From positions 2,299,501-2,363,500 of the forward strand of contig NZ_CP005188.1 of the NCBI RefSeq assembly GCF_001563285.1: a DNA stretch of 64,000 bases, read 5' to 3'. Below are positions 28,269-37,296 of the stretch, in pieces (position 1 is the stretch's first letter; each line of letters opens with the position of its first letter). Under the pieces are notes generated by a model that made no database searches, was not told the DNA's origin, and saw nothing but the letters and a program-made list of their open reading frames with translations. Both the position numbers and the translations under genes were made by a program. Source of the stretch: Sphingobium sp. MI1205. Its GTDB lineage: Bacteria; Pseudomonadota; Alphaproteobacteria; Sphingomonadales; Sphingomonadaceae.

Positions 28269-28967
28269 TCAAACCTGACCCTGGTTATTGCTGAACGGAT
28301 CCAGGATGGTGGCGGCGCCGGAAATCAGTTCGGATTCGCTCTTCAACGCTTCCTCGGCCCGGCGGGCGGCGTCGTCACGTTCGCGGCGCAGCTCTTCGAT
28401 AAGTGCCTCACGGTCACCGTCCAGTCGGGAATCGGTCGGCGCTTCGATGCCGGCCTTCTTCGCGGCCTTCGTCACCAGCGCGTCCAGTTCACGCTGCGAA
28501 CACAGGCCCAGCGTCACCGGATCCTTGGGCACGATGTTGGAGATGTTCCAATGCGTGCGGTCGCGGATCGCGGCGATAGTGGTGCGGGTGGTGCCGATCA
28601 GCTTGCCGATAGCGCCGTCCGAAATTTCGGGATGGTTGCGCAGGATCCATGCGATGCCGTCGGGCTTGTCCTGACGCTTGGAAACCGGCGTATAGCGCGG
28701 TCCCTTGGTACGGCGGACAGGCTCGGGGCCTTTCAGCATCTTAAGACGATAGTCCGGGTTCGCTTCACCCTTGTGGATTTCCTCCATAGTGATTTCATGC
28801 GCGCGGACGGGGTCGCGGCCCGTATATTTGATACCGGCGGTGTCGTCGGCGATCGCCTGCACTTCCAGGATGTGCAGCCCGCAAAACTCCGCAATCTGAT
28901 CAAAGCTCAGCGCGGTATTGTCGACCAGCCAGCTGGCGGTCGCATGGGGCATGAGAGGCTGGGACAC
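28269..28967 (-). CDS. trcR: Cell-cycle transcriptional regulator TrcR (DUF1013)
   Basis: The product is 232 aa and matches DUF1013: LMPHATASWLVDNTALSFDQIAEFCGLHILEVQAIAD (helix-turn-helix-like), GVRYTPVSKRQDKPDGIAWILRNHPEISDGAIGKLIGTTRTTIAAIRDRTHWN and DPVTLGLCSQRELDALV. The family is reported in alphaproteobacteria as a regulator tied to the cell cycle. The C-terminus is an acidic/basic coiled coil (ALIEELRRERDDAARRAEEAL). The start is a GTG at 28967 with GGAG about 8 bases upstream. Confidence 0.85.
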   Translation of the reverse strand: MSQPLMPHATASWLVDNTALSFDQIAEFCGLHILEVQAIADDTAGIKYTGRDPVRAHEITMEEIHKGEANPDYRLKMLKGPEPVRRTKGPRYTPVSKRQDKPDGIAWILRNHPEISDGAIGKLIGTTRTTIAAIRDRTHWNISNIVPKDPVTLGLCSQRELDALVTKAAKKAGIEAPTDSRLDGDREALIEELRRERDDAARRAEEALKSESELISGAATILDPFSNNQGQV

Positions 28968-28984
28968 GGGGATTCTCCGGCACT

Positions 28985-29017
28985 AAAAATGACAAGGGCC
29001 GCCCAAGCAGGGCGGCC
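28985..29017 (-). terminator. Terminator of the glycosyltransferase gene
   Basis: On the minus strand a perfect 8-bp stem, GGCCGCCC with GGGCGGCC, closes a 5-base loop. CTTGTCATTTTT follows, a broken U-tract. It is 50 bp past the glycosyltransferase stop. Confidence 0.7.
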
Positions 29018-29066
29018 ACGCCCGATCCGAGATAGTGCATGAAGCCCCGTGGAGCAAGGAAAAGCG

Positions 29067-30095
29067 TCAGGCCGCACTGTCCATGACGGCAGGGTCGATG
29101 CAATGAAGCGCTGTCAGAAATTCATCCGCGCTCCGTTGCCAGCTGAAGCTGCCGCCATGCGCCGCGCATGCCGCGCGGTCGCGGAGCAGGGCAGCGGCGA
29201 TCGCATCGTCCAGCCGTTCGGACAAGGCGCCACATTCAGGCGTCACGATGTCGATCGGCCCGGTCACCGGATAGGCGGCAACGGGTGTACCACAAGCCAA
29301 CGCTTCAATCATCACCAGGCCGAAAGTGTCGGTTCGGCTGGGAAAGACAAAGACGTCCGCTCCAGCATAAGCGCCCGCCAGTTCTTCACCGAACAGCGCG
29401 CCCATGAAATGCGCGCCGGGATAGGCATGTTCCAGATGCGCCCGGGCGGGACCATCGCCTACGACAACCTTGCTGCCGGGATGACCGCTGGCAAGAAAAG
29501 CCTCGAGATTCTTCTCGATCGCGACACGGCCCACATAAAGCTGGATCGGATGGGTCAATCCAGCGAACAGCGATGGCGGGGCAGCATCCGGCGTAAAGGC
29601 GGCAAGATCGACGCCCCTTCCCCATGGGCGCACCTGCGCCAGGCCGTGGGCGCGAAGCTGCTGCCGGACTGACTTGGTCGAAACCAGCACCGCTTGCGCG
29701 GGTCCGTGAAACCAGCGGATATACGACCAGAACCAGCGGGCGGGCAGCCCCGTTCGGCGAGCGACATAGTCGGGGAAATGCGTGTGATAGGCCGTCGTGA
29801 ACGGCACACCCCCACGCAGGCACCAGCGCCGCGCGGCAAGACAGAGCGGCCCTTCGGTGGCCAGATGGACGGCGTCAGGCTGAAACGCGGCAATCGCTTG
29901 CCCCACCACGCTCGACCTGACGAAGGCGAGCCGGATTTCCGGATAGGTCGGACAGGGAATGGAACCGTAGAGATCGGGGGAGATCACCTTGACCAAATGC
30001 CCCCTCGCCTCCAGTTCCGTCTGAATGGTCTGGAGCGTCCGCACGACGCCATTGACCTGCGGCAGCCAGGCGTCGGTTACGATGACGATCCGCAT
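29067..30095 (-). CDS. Glycosyltransferase family 4 (GT-B, alpha-mannosyl/glucosyltransferase type)
   Basis: The product is 342 aa. The N-terminal domain opens with RIVIVTDAWLPQVNGVVRTLQTI, a Gly-loop start typical of the DgtA/MgtA-like sugar-nucleotide transferases. The C-terminal domain has LYVGRVAIEKNLEAFL, VVGDGPARAHLE and FPSRTDTFGLVMIEALACGTPV, the EX7E motif of GT4 enzymes. It probably transfers a hexose to a lipid on the cytosolic membrane face. Coupling to the LpxH-like gene (ATG/TGA overlap) suggests a shared lipid or lipid-sugar pathway. A GTG at 30098 is an alternative start. Confidence 0.88.
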   Translation of the reverse strand: MRIVIVTDAWLPQVNGVVRTLQTIQTELEARGHLVKVISPDLYGSIPCPTYPEIRLAFVRSSVVGQAIAAFQPDAVHLATEGPLCLAARRWCLRGGVPFTTAYHTHFPDYVARRTGLPARWFWSYIRWFHGPAQAVLVSTKSVRQQLRAHGLAQVRPWGRGVDLAAFTPDAAPPSLFAGLTHPIQLYVGRVAIEKNLEAFLASGHPGSKVVVGDGPARAHLEHAYPGAHFMGALFGEELAGAYAGADVFVFPSRTDTFGLVMIEALACGTPVAAYPVTGPIDIVTPECGALSERLDDAIAAALLRDRAACAAHGGSFSWQRSADEFLTALHCIDPAVMDSAA

Positions 30096-30955
30096 CACGC
30101 CGCCAACCGCTCCTGCTCGCCAGCACCCCGCGCCGCGACCTCATCGGCCCAGTGCAGCACCTCCATGCGGCCGTCGAAATGTTCGACCAGCGCCGTGCAG
30201 CCCTCCACCCAGTCACCATCATTATAATATTGGATTCCGTCTATTTCGCGCATCTCGGCATTGTGGATATGGCCGCACACGACGCCATCGACGCCGCGGA
30301 CTCCGGCTTCATGGGAAACCACCTCCTCAAAACGGGAAATGAACTCGACGGCGTTCTTCACCTTGTGCTTGGCCATCTTGCTGAGCGACCAATAGGGCAG
30401 CCCCATGCGCTGCCGCACGGCGTTCACCACGAAGTTGAGCCGCATCAGCATGCTGTAGGCGGCGTCGCCGACGAAGGCGAGCCAGCGATGGGCAAGCATG
30501 ATGGTGTCAAACTCGTCGCCATGCAGGATGAGGAGCTTGCGCCCGTCGGCGGTCTCATGGATCGCCTTGCGCCGGATCTCCACGCCGCCAAAATTGAGGC
30601 CCGTGAACTGACGGAACATTTCGTCATGATTGCCGGGGATATAGACGACGCGCGTGCCGCGCTTGGCGCGCTTCATTATGCGCCACACCACGTCATTATG
30701 CGCAGCAGGCCAATAGAAACGCTTCTTGAGCCGCCAGCCGTCGATGATGTCGCCGACCAGATACATGGTCTCGCTATCGACGCTGTCTAGAAAATCGATC
30801 AGCATCTTCGCGTTGCACCCGCGCGTGCCGAGGTGAATATCCGATATCCAGATCGTGCGGTAGCGACGGCGCTTAGCGGGTCGCTCCGGAGTCTCAAGAC
30901 AATGCGCGCCCTCTTCCATGTCTGCCAGAAAAGGCAAGCGCGTGATGGCATTCAT
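30095..30955 (-). CDS. UDP-2,3-diacylglucosamine diphosphatase family metallophosphatase (LpxH-like)
   Basis: The product is 286 aa. The calcineurin-like core shows all metal-binding motifs: ISDIHLGTRG (D-x-H, about residue 40), LVGDIIDGW, IPGNHDE, LHGDEFD, and VCGHIHNAEM. True LpxH removes UMP from UDP-diacylglucosamine in lipid A synthesis. This longer branch is common in alphaproteobacteria and may hydrolyse other phospholipid or UDP-lipid substrates. Its stop overlaps the start of the glycosyltransferase gene, so the two are coupled. Confidence 0.87.
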   Translation of the reverse strand: MNAITRLPFLADMEEGAHCLETPERPAKRRRYRTIWISDIHLGTRGCNAKMLIDFLDSVDSETMYLVGDIIDGWRLKKRFYWPAAHNDVVWRIMKRAKRGTRVVYIPGNHDEMFRQFTGLNFGGVEIRRKAIHETADGRKLLILHGDEFDTIMLAHRWLAFVGDAAYSMLMRLNFVVNAVRQRMGLPYWSLSKMAKHKVKNAVEFISRFEEVVSHEAGVRGVDGVVCGHIHNAEMREIDGIQYYNDGDWVEGCTALVEHFDGRMEVLHWADEVAARGAGEQERLAA

Positions 30956-31055
30956 GATGCAGCCCCTGGAGCTATTATCCTCGGGACCGAATCCTTAGCG
31001 GCGCAATGTTACAACTCCGCGCCGAATATGACTGAAATGCTACGCTGGAGCACGA

Positions 31056-32060
31056 TCAGGCGACCAGCACGATCTTCCCGAAATGCTCGCCCGCGTCCAT
31101 TCGCGCATGCGCTTTTGCCGCTTCGACGAGAGGAAAGCGCTGATCCATCGCGGGCCGTAATTTACCTTCCTCGACAAAGCTCCAGACCTCACGCGCCAGC
31201 TCTTCGGCCACCAGACTTTTGAATGCGGACGAACGGGGCCGCAATGTCGATCCGGTCAGCGTCAGCCGTTTCGTCATGACCGCAGGCAGAAAGACGCTGG
31301 CCTTTGCCCCGCCCAGCACGGCGATCGACACATGGCGGCCATCGTCGCCCAGGCATTGAAGGTTGCGCGGCACATAATCGCCGCCCACCATGTCCAGCAC
31401 CGCCTGCACGCCCTGACCGCCGGTAATGCGGTTCACTTCCTCGACGAAATCCTGCTCGCGATAATTGACGGCGTGGTGCGCGCCCCATGCCTTTGCCTGT
31501 TCGCATTTAGCGTCGCTGCCACAGGTGACGATGATGCGGATATCGAACAGGCGGCACAGCGAAATCGCCATGGTGCCGATGCCGCTCGTGCCGCCATGGA
31601 CCAACACGGTTTCGCCGCCGACGACATAGGCGCGTTCGAACAGGTTGGTCCACACGGTAAAGAGCGTCTCGGGGAGAGCGGCGGCCTCCACCAGGTCATA
31701 ATCGCCCGGCACGGGCAGGCACTGCCCCGCCGGGGCCACCGCATATTGAGCATAGCCCCCGCCGGCCAGCAACGCGCACACGCGCTGCCCGATCAGCCGC
31801 TCGGCGCCGCCGCCCGCTGCCACGACCGTCCCCGAAACTTCCAGCCCCGGTATGTCGGAGGCTCCCGGAGGAGGCGGATATTTACCCTGCCGCTGCATCA
31901 CATCGGGCCGGTTCACGCCAGCCGCCGCCACACGGATCAGGACTTCGTCCGCACCAGGCATCGGCACCGCCCTCCGTTCGGACACCAACGCTTCAGGACC
32001 GCCGGGAACGGGGATGGCTATCGCCGTCATCTCTTCGGGCAATGCGTTATCAACCGCCAT
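31056..32060 (-). CDS. NAD(P)H-quinone oxidoreductase, PIG3-type
   Basis: The product is 334 aa of the medium-chain reductase superfamily. The N-terminal GroES-like domain is MTAIAIPVPGGPEALVSERRAVP...VAAAGVNRPDVMQRQGKYPPPPGASDIPGLEVSGTVVAAG. The nucleotide-binding segment is ETVLVHGGTSGIGTMAISLCRLF. No catalytic zinc Cys set is seen, as expected for the quinone reductase branch. It probably reduces quinones with NADPH in the cytosol. The ATG at 32060 was chosen over the upstream frame to 32159, which would run through the divergent promoter region. Confidence 0.9.
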   Translation of the reverse strand: MAVDNALPEEMTAIAIPVPGGPEALVSERRAVPMPGADEVLIRVAAAGVNRPDVMQRQGKYPPPPGASDIPGLEVSGTVVAAGGGAERLIGQRVCALLAGGGYAQYAVAPAGQCLPVPGDYDLVEAAALPETLFTVWTNLFERAYVVGGETVLVHGGTSGIGTMAISLCRLFDIRIIVTCGSDAKCEQAKAWGAHHAVNYREQDFVEEVNRITGGQGVQAVLDMVGGDYVPRNLQCLGDDGRHVSIAVLGGAKASVFLPAVMTKRLTLTGSTLRPRSSAFKSLVAEELAREVWSFVEEGKLRPAMDQRFPLVEAAKAHARMDAGEHFGKIVLVA

Positions 32061-32161
32061 GATGGCTGTCCCCCAGCAACGATGTTGCGCCGCACCCAAA
32101 ATCGACCTGCGGCTCAAGGGCCTTATTGACAGACCAGCCTTCGCGGTCAACATTGGCATTC

Positions 32162-32359
32162 ATGGACATGGACAACGATCTGCCTCGCAAGGTTGATGAT
32201 CCGCTGGCCCAACTGCTTCGACAGGATTTGGGTCCGCTGTCCCTTGCCGATCTGGAAGCGCGGATCAAGGCGCTGGAGGGCGAAATCGCCCGAACCCGAT
32301 CAAAGATTGAAAGCACCGTTAACCATAAAGCAAGTGCCGAGGCGTTATTCAAGCGATGA
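32162..32359 (+). CDS. DUF1192 family small protein
   Basis: The product is 65 aa: MDMDNDLPRKVDDPLAQLLRQDLGPLSLADLEARIKALEGEIARTRSKIE, then HKASAEALFKR. The DDPL...L..LS..EL..RI..L..EI.R pattern is DUF1192, a coiled-coil protein conserved in alphaproteobacteria with unknown function. The gene is divergent from the quinone oxidoreductase (101-bp shared upstream region) and precedes clpA by 156 bp. A GCCCT/AGGGC hairpin lies at 32381-32394. Confidence 0.82.
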   Translation: MDMDNDLPRKVDDPLAQLLRQDLGPLSLADLEARIKALEGEIARTRSKIESTVNHKASAEALFKR

Positions 32360-32515
32360 ACCTGCGCCTCGCCCTCTGCGGCCCTGACAAGGGCTTCTCC
32401 GGGCACGGGCAGTCTGGCAATTCCGGCGATCGAGGGGCCCTCCTTGATCAACCGTCGAGCAATGCCGACATATGGGTCAACACCGTCCCTCTTTGGGGCC
32501 AGGAGTAGTACAGAC

Positions 32516-34834
32516 ATGCCATCTTTTGCACCCGCCCTTGAAACCACCCTGCACAACGCGCTGACCCATGCGTCCGAGCGTCGTCACGAATATGCGACGC
32601 TGGAACATCTGCTTCTCGCGCTGATCGATGACGAACATGCGTCGAAGGTGATGCAGGCCTGCGGCGTGGAGCTGGGCGAACTCGGCGATGCCGTTACCCA
32701 ATATCTCGACAGCGAACTCGACAGCCTGAAGGTGGAGGGTTCAAGCGACCCCTCCCCCACCAGCGGCTTCCAGCGCGTCGTTCAGCGCGCGATCCTGCAT
32801 GTCCAGTCCTCTGGCAAGGACGAAGTGACGGGAGCCAATGTCCTCGTCGCGCTTTTCTCTGAGCGTGAGAGCTATGCCGTCTATTTCCTCCAGCAGCAGG
32901 ATATGAGCCGCCTCGATGCGGTAAGCTATATCAGCCACGGCGTGGGCAAGGGCACTGCGGCGCCCGAAACCCGCGAAACCAAGGGCGCGCAGGAAGAGGA
33001 AAAGAAGACGCCGGACAGCAAGGGCAAAAAGGACAGTGCCTTGGAGCAGTTCACCGTCAACCTCAATGAGAAGGCGGCGCGGGGCAAGGTTGACCCGCTG
33101 ATCGGTCGCGCTTCCGAAGTCGACCGGACGATCCAGATCCTGTGCCGCCGTTCGAAGAACAACCCGCTCTATGTGGGCGATCCGGGCGTGGGCAAGACCG
33201 CCATCGCGGAGGGCCTTGCGCGCAAGATCGTCGAGGGCGAGGTTCCCGATGTTCTCAAGGAAGCGGTGATCTATTCGCTCGACATGGGCGCGCTGCTGGC
33301 TGGCACCCGTTATCGCGGCGATTTTGAGGAACGCCTGAAAGCGGTCGTTACCGAGCTGGAGAAAATGCCGCACGCGGTCCTCTTCATCGACGAGATCCAT
33401 ACGGTAATCGGCGCAGGCGCAACCAGCGGCGGTGCGATGGATGCATCGAACTTGCTGAAGCCCGCGCTGTCGGGCGGCACAATCCGTTGCATCGGTTCGA
33501 CCACCTACAAGGAATTCCGCAATCATTTCGAGAAGGACCGCGCCCTGCTGCGCCGGTTCCAGAAGATCGACGTCAACGAACCAACGGTTGAGGATACGAT
33601 CAAGATCCTCGCGGGCCTTCGGAGCGCGTTCGAGGAGCATCACCATGTCAAATACACCCCCGACGCGATCAAGGCGGCGGTGGAGCTGTCGGCGCGGTAC
33701 ATCAATGACCGCAAGCTGCCTGACAAGGCGATTGACGTGATTGACGAAGTCGGCGCGATGCAGATGCTGGTTGTCCCGTCAAAGCGGAAGAAGACGATCA
33801 CCCCCAAGGAGATCGAGCAGGTCATCGCTACGATGGCGCGCATCCCTCCCAAGACCGTTTCGGCCGACGACAAATCGGTGCTGGGTTCGCTCGATACCGA
33901 CCTGAAGCGCGTCGTTTTCGGTCAGGACCGGGCAATCGAGGTGCTGTCCTCCGCGATCAAGCTGTCGCGGGCGGGGCTGCGCGATCCCGACAAGCCGATC
34001 GGCAACTATCTCTTCTCCGGCCCCACCGGCGTCGGCAAGACGGAGGTTGCGCGGCAGCTTGCCCATCTGCTCGGCATTCCGCTCCAGCGGTTCGACATGT
34101 CGGAATATATGGAACGGCACTCCGTCAGCCGACTGATCGGCGCGCCTCCGGGCTATGTCGGCTATGACCAGGGCGGCCTGCTGACCGACGCCGTCGATCA
34201 GAATCCGCACAGCGTGCTGCTGCTGGACGAGATCGAGAAGGCGCATCCTGACCTGTTCAACATCCTGTTGCAGGTGATGGACAATGGCCGCCTGACCGAC
34301 CACCACGGCAAGACGGTGGATTTCCGCAACACCATCCTCATCATGACCACCAATGCCGGTGCGTCGGACATGGCGAAGGAAAGCATCGGCTTTGGCGAAA
34401 TCACCCGAGAGGATGCGCAGGAGGATGCGGTGAAGAAGCTCTTCACCCCCGAATTCCGCAACCGTCTCGACGCCATCGTTCCGTTCGGCTACCTCCCGCC
34501 GGAAATCGTGGCGCGGGTTATCGACAAGTTCGTGCTCCAGCTCGAATTGCAGCTGGCCGACCGCGACGTCCACATCACCCTGGACGACGAGGCCAAGACC
34601 TGGCTGACCAAGAAGGGCTATGACAAGCTGTATGGCGCGCGCCCGATGGGCCGCCTGATGCAGGAAAAGATCAAGCAACCGCTGGCCGAGGAACTGCTGT
34701 TCGGCAAGCTGGTGCATGGCGGCGAAGTCCATGTCCGGCTGAAGGACGAGGCCCTCGCCTTCGAAATCACCCCCGCAGCCCCGAAGAAGGGCAAGAAGGG
34801 TGGCAAGGCGAAGCCCGCAGAATCAGCGAAATAG
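32516..34834 (+). CDS. clpA: ATP-dependent Clp protease ATP-binding subunit ClpA
   Basis: This AAA+ unfoldase delivers substrates to ClpP and is 772 aa. The N-domain (about residues 1-145) is MPSFAPALETTLHNALTHA...HEYATLEHLLLALI. D1 has GDPGVGKTAIAEGLA and Walker B VLFIDEIHTVIGAG. D2 has GPTGVGKTEVARQLA and VLLLDEIEKAHPD. It lacks the ClpB middle coiled coil, so it is ClpA, and it carries a Lys/Ala-rich tail. ATG 32516 has AGGAG 10 bases upstream. The adaptor gene clpS does not lie directly upstream here. Confidence 0.96.
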   Translation: MPSFAPALETTLHNALTHASERRHEYATLEHLLLALIDDEHASKVMQACGVELGELGDAVTQYLDSELDSLKVEGSSDPSPTSGFQRVVQRAILHVQSSGKDEVTGANVLVALFSERESYAVYFLQQQDMSRLDAVSYISHGVGKGTAAPETRETKGAQEEEKKTPDSKGKKDSALEQFTVNLNEKAARGKVDPLIGRASEVDRTIQILCRRSKNNPLYVGDPGVGKTAIAEGLARKIVEGEVPDVLKEAVIYSLDMGALLAGTRYRGDFEERLKAVVTELEKMPHAVLFIDEIHTVIGAGATSGGAMDASNLLKPALSGGTIRCIGSTTYKEFRNHFEKDRALLRRFQKIDVNEPTVEDTIKILAGLRSAFEEHHHVKYTPDAIKAAVELSARYINDRKLPDKAIDVIDEVGAMQMLVVPSKRKKTITPKEIEQVIATMARIPPKTVSADDKSVLGSLDTDLKRVVFGQDRAIEVLSSAIKLSRAGLRDPDKPIGNYLFSGPTGVGKTEVARQLAHLLGIPLQRFDMSEYMERHSVSRLIGAPPGYVGYDQGGLLTDAVDQNPHSVLLLDEIEKAHPDLFNILLQVMDNGRLTDHHGKTVDFRNTILIMTTNAGASDMAKESIGFGEITREDAQEDAVKKLFTPEFRNRLDAIVPFGYLPPEIVARVIDKFVLQLELQLADRDVHITLDDEAKTWLTKKGYDKLYGARPMGRLMQEKIKQPLAEELLFGKLVHGGEVHVRLKDEALAFEITPAAPKKGKKGGKAKPAESAK

Positions 34835-34861
34835 CCCTCGCAAACCGATCGTGAAACGAGG

Positions 34862-34889
34862 AAGGGCGGCTCTCACGGGCCGCCCTTTT
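34862..34889 (+). terminator. Rho-independent terminator of clpA
   Basis: AAGGGCGGC pairs perfectly with GCCGCCCTT, followed by TTTTC, 28 bp after the clpA stop. Confidence 0.88.
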
Positions 34890-35185
34890 CATTGCCAAAT
34901 CGCCTGACCCAATGATTATCCCGGCCGCCGTAGAATACGGCAATTACAGGCCAACCGATCATCCTTTAGCGGCTCGCCCAGAGGCGCAGAGCAGAAATGC
35001 CGCCAAATCTGCGTCCTTTGCGCGAATAAACTTACCCCCCCACTGAGCTGGAGGAAGCGACGGCAAAGACGATCCGTCAGCATCGCCGCGCCTCCCGCGA
35101 ATAACCGGCCCCAGCAGCCGCCTTGACCTCACCCTATTATCGGCAGCAGGATCACATCACCCGCCCCCGTCGAAGGAGCCTCCTC
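34890..35185. other. Intergenic region between clpA terminator and GST gene
   Basis: There is no credible ORF. The only clear structure is a small perfect hairpin GCCGTA-GAA-TACGGC at 34927-34941. The last part contains the AAGGAG ribosome-binding site of the GST gene. Confidence 0.4.
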
Positions 35186-35815
35186 ATGCCAGCAGACATC
35201 TCTCTTTACACCAACCCCATGTCGCGCGGACAGATCGCCCGCTGGATGCTGGAGGAAGTCGGTCAGCCCTATGAAACGGTAGTGCTGGATTACAGCGACG
35301 GCATGAAATCCGCCGACTATCTGGCAATCAATCCGATGGGCAAGGTTCCTGCTATCGTCCATCGTGGCGCGGTTGTTACCGAAGCGGCGGCCATCTGCGC
35401 CTATCTGGCGGACGCTTTTCCGGAGGCCGGACTTGCACCACCTCCCGCCAAAAGAGCCGATTACTACCGCTGGCTCTTTTTCGCCGCGGGCCCGGTGGAA
35501 GCAGCCGTCACCAACAGGGCGCTCGGTTTCGTCGTGCCCGAGGGGCGCGACCGCATGGCGGGCTATGGGACATTCGATCATACCGTCGATGCACTGGAAC
35601 GCGCGGTTTCAGTACCGGCATGGATTTGCGGCGATCAGTTCACGGCGGCCGATGTGTATGTGGGCGCCCAGGTGGATTGGGGCCTGGCCTTCGGCACCAT
35701 GCCATCGCGACCGGCTTTCGAGGCATATGCCAGCCGCCTGCGCGAACGCCCGGCCTACAAACGGCAAAAGGAACTGGATGGCGCGCTGATCGCCCAGATG
35801 GAGAAGTCCGAATAA
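35186..35815 (+). CDS. Glutathione S-transferase family protein
   Basis: The product is 209 aa. The N-terminal thioredoxin-like domain (about residues 1-80) has the SRGQIARWMLEEVGQPYETVVLDYSDG start and the cis-Pro/ESxA-type stretch GKVPAIVHRGAVVTEAAAICAYLAD. The helical C-terminal domain ends in RPAFEAYASRLRERPAYKRQ. It conjugates or reduces with glutathione in the cytosol; substrate unknown. The start MPADISLYT was chosen because AAGGAG lies 8-14 bases upstream and it matches the family N-terminus. Confidence 0.9.
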   Translation: MPADISLYTNPMSRGQIARWMLEEVGQPYETVVLDYSDGMKSADYLAINPMGKVPAIVHRGAVVTEAAAICAYLADAFPEAGLAPPPAKRADYYRWLFFAAGPVEAAVTNRALGFVVPEGRDRMAGYGTFDHTVDALERAVSVPAWICGDQFTAADVYVGAQVDWGLAFGTMPSRPAFEAYASRLRERPAYKRQKELDGALIAQMEKSE

Positions 35816-35818
35816 ACA

Positions 35819-35851
35819 AAAGGCCCGGCGGATTGGTTCGCCGGGCCTTTT
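35819..35851. terminator. Bidirectional terminator between GST and Bax-inhibitor genes
   Basis: A 12-bp perfect stem, AAAGGCCCGGCG with CGCCGGGCCTTT, has A-rich and T-rich flanks on both sides between convergent genes. Confidence 0.9.
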
Positions 35852-35875
35852 CCAAAGGTCGCTATGCTGTCGCGC

Positions 35876-36610
35876 TCAGTCGCGATTGCCCATGAAGCGC
35901 AGCAGGAACAGGAACATGTTGATGAAGTCGAGATAGAGGTTCAGCGCCCCCATCACCACCGACTTGCCAACCATCTCCGTGCCCGCGACATGGACATAGA
36001 TGCTCTTGATCTTCTGCGTGTCATAGGCGGTCAAGCCCGCGAACAGCAATACGCCGATGAAGCTGATCACCATATCCATGGCGCTGGAACGCATGAACAG
36101 GTTGATGAGCGAGGCCACCAGCAGGCCAACTACACCCATGATCAGGAACGTGCCAAAGCCCGACAGATCCTTCTTCGTGGTGTATCCCCACAGGCTGAGG
36201 CCAGCGAAGGCCGCCGCCGTTGCAAAGAAGGTCTGCGCGACAGACGTCCCGGTATAAACCAGCAGGATGGATGAGAGCGAAAGCCCCATCACCGCCGCGT
36301 AAGCCCAATAAAGCGCCTGCGCAGTCACCGTAGACAGCCGGTTGATGCCAAAGCTCAGCACCATGACAAAGGCCAGCGGCGAGAACATGATGACATATTT
36401 CAGGATGCCGGGCCCCATCAATATTTGAGCGGCCAGCCCACTGGAGGCAAACAGCATCGCGACGATGCCGGTCAGAAGCACGCCGCTCGCCATATAATTG
36501 TAAACCGACAGCATATAGCTGCGCAGACCGGCGTCGAACGCCTCACCACGCGCTACCGTCGTCCCGCCGAAGCCGGCTACGCCCGAGCGGGGATCAGACC
36601 AATTGGCCAT
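35876..36610 (-). CDS. Bax inhibitor-1/YccA family membrane protein
   Basis: The product is 244 aa with about seven transmembrane helices in the BI-1/TMBIM layout: YMLSVYNYMASGVLLTGIVAMLF (the conserved VY.YMa.G motif) and FVMVLSFGINRLS. The last part, LLFAGLTAYDTQKIKSIY, carries the invariant TaYDTQ.ik signature, followed by GALNLYLDFINMFLFLLRF. Bacterial members act in the inner membrane as pH-sensitive calcium leaks or stress modulators. It is a stand-alone gene. Confidence 0.93.
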   Translation of the reverse strand: MANWSDPRSGVAGFGGTTVARGEAFDAGLRSYMLSVYNYMASGVLLTGIVAMLFASSGLAAQILMGPGILKYVIMFSPLAFVMVLSFGINRLSTVTAQALYWAYAAVMGLSLSSILLVYTGTSVAQTFFATAAAFAGLSLWGYTTKKDLSGFGTFLIMGVVGLLVASLINLFMRSSAMDMVISFIGVLLFAGLTAYDTQKIKSIYVHVAGTEMVGKSVVMGALNLYLDFINMFLFLLRFMGNRD

Positions 36611-36728
36611 GAGATAATCTCCTTCGCCGGCACATATCCACCGGTTCGCCTATTATCGCCCTATCTTGCGATCAATTCAAGTGACCACCCGCCATAGTCA
36701 ATGGCACTGGCATTCCTATATCGCCAAT

Positions 36729-37274
36729 ATGCACCGTCTCTTCATAGCTATCCGTCCGCCTGCGGACATTCGGGCCAGGCTTTTGTCGGTCATGGGTGGC
36801 GTTCCGGGCGCACGGTGGCAAGACAATGATCAGCTGCACCTCACGCTGCGCTTTGTGGGTGAAGCCGACCCGCGTCGGGCTGACGATCTGGCCGCCGCGC
36901 TGGCGACGATCCGCTTCGCCCCGTTCCCGATCTCGCTGTCAGGTGTCGGCCAATTCGACCGGAGGGGACGGATCGACGCCCTGTGGGCCGGCGTGCAACC
37001 GCGCGATGTCCTCACCCAACTCCACCGCAAGATCGACCGCGCCTGCGTCGATGTCGGATTTCCGGCGGATCAACGTGCCTATCTGCCCCACATCACGCTC
37101 GCCCGATTCAGCCGATCCGGCGGCGTTATTGACAGCTTCCTGTCCCACAACGCCGCGCTCTCCAGCCCTCCCTTCCTGGTCGACAGCTTCATTCTCTTCG
37201 AAAGCCATCTAACGCAGGCGGGAGCGCGTTATGATGTTGCCGCTCTCTACCCGGCAGACCCGCAGCGGCTTTAG
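36729..37274 (+). CDS. thpR: RNA 2',3'-cyclic phosphodiesterase
   Basis: The product is 181 aa of the 2H phosphoesterase superfamily, with the two signature motifs HLTLRFVGE (about residue 38) and HITLARFSR (about residue 120). The start is MHRLFIAIRPPADIRARL. It opens RNA 2',3'-cyclic phosphates and is related to LigT/ThpR. The ATG at 36729 matches family ends; the longer frame starts inside the upstream promoter region of the divergent Bax-inhibitor gene. Confidence 0.92.
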   Translation: MHRLFIAIRPPADIRARLLSVMGGVPGARWQDNDQLHLTLRFVGEADPRRADDLAAALATIRFAPFPISLSGVGQFDRRGRIDALWAGVQPRDVLTQLHRKIDRACVDVGFPADQRAYLPHITLARFSRSGGVIDSFLSHNAALSSPPFLVDSFILFESHLTQAGARYDVAALYPADPQRL

Positions 37275-37296
37275 GCACCCGCAGAAGCGAAGACGA

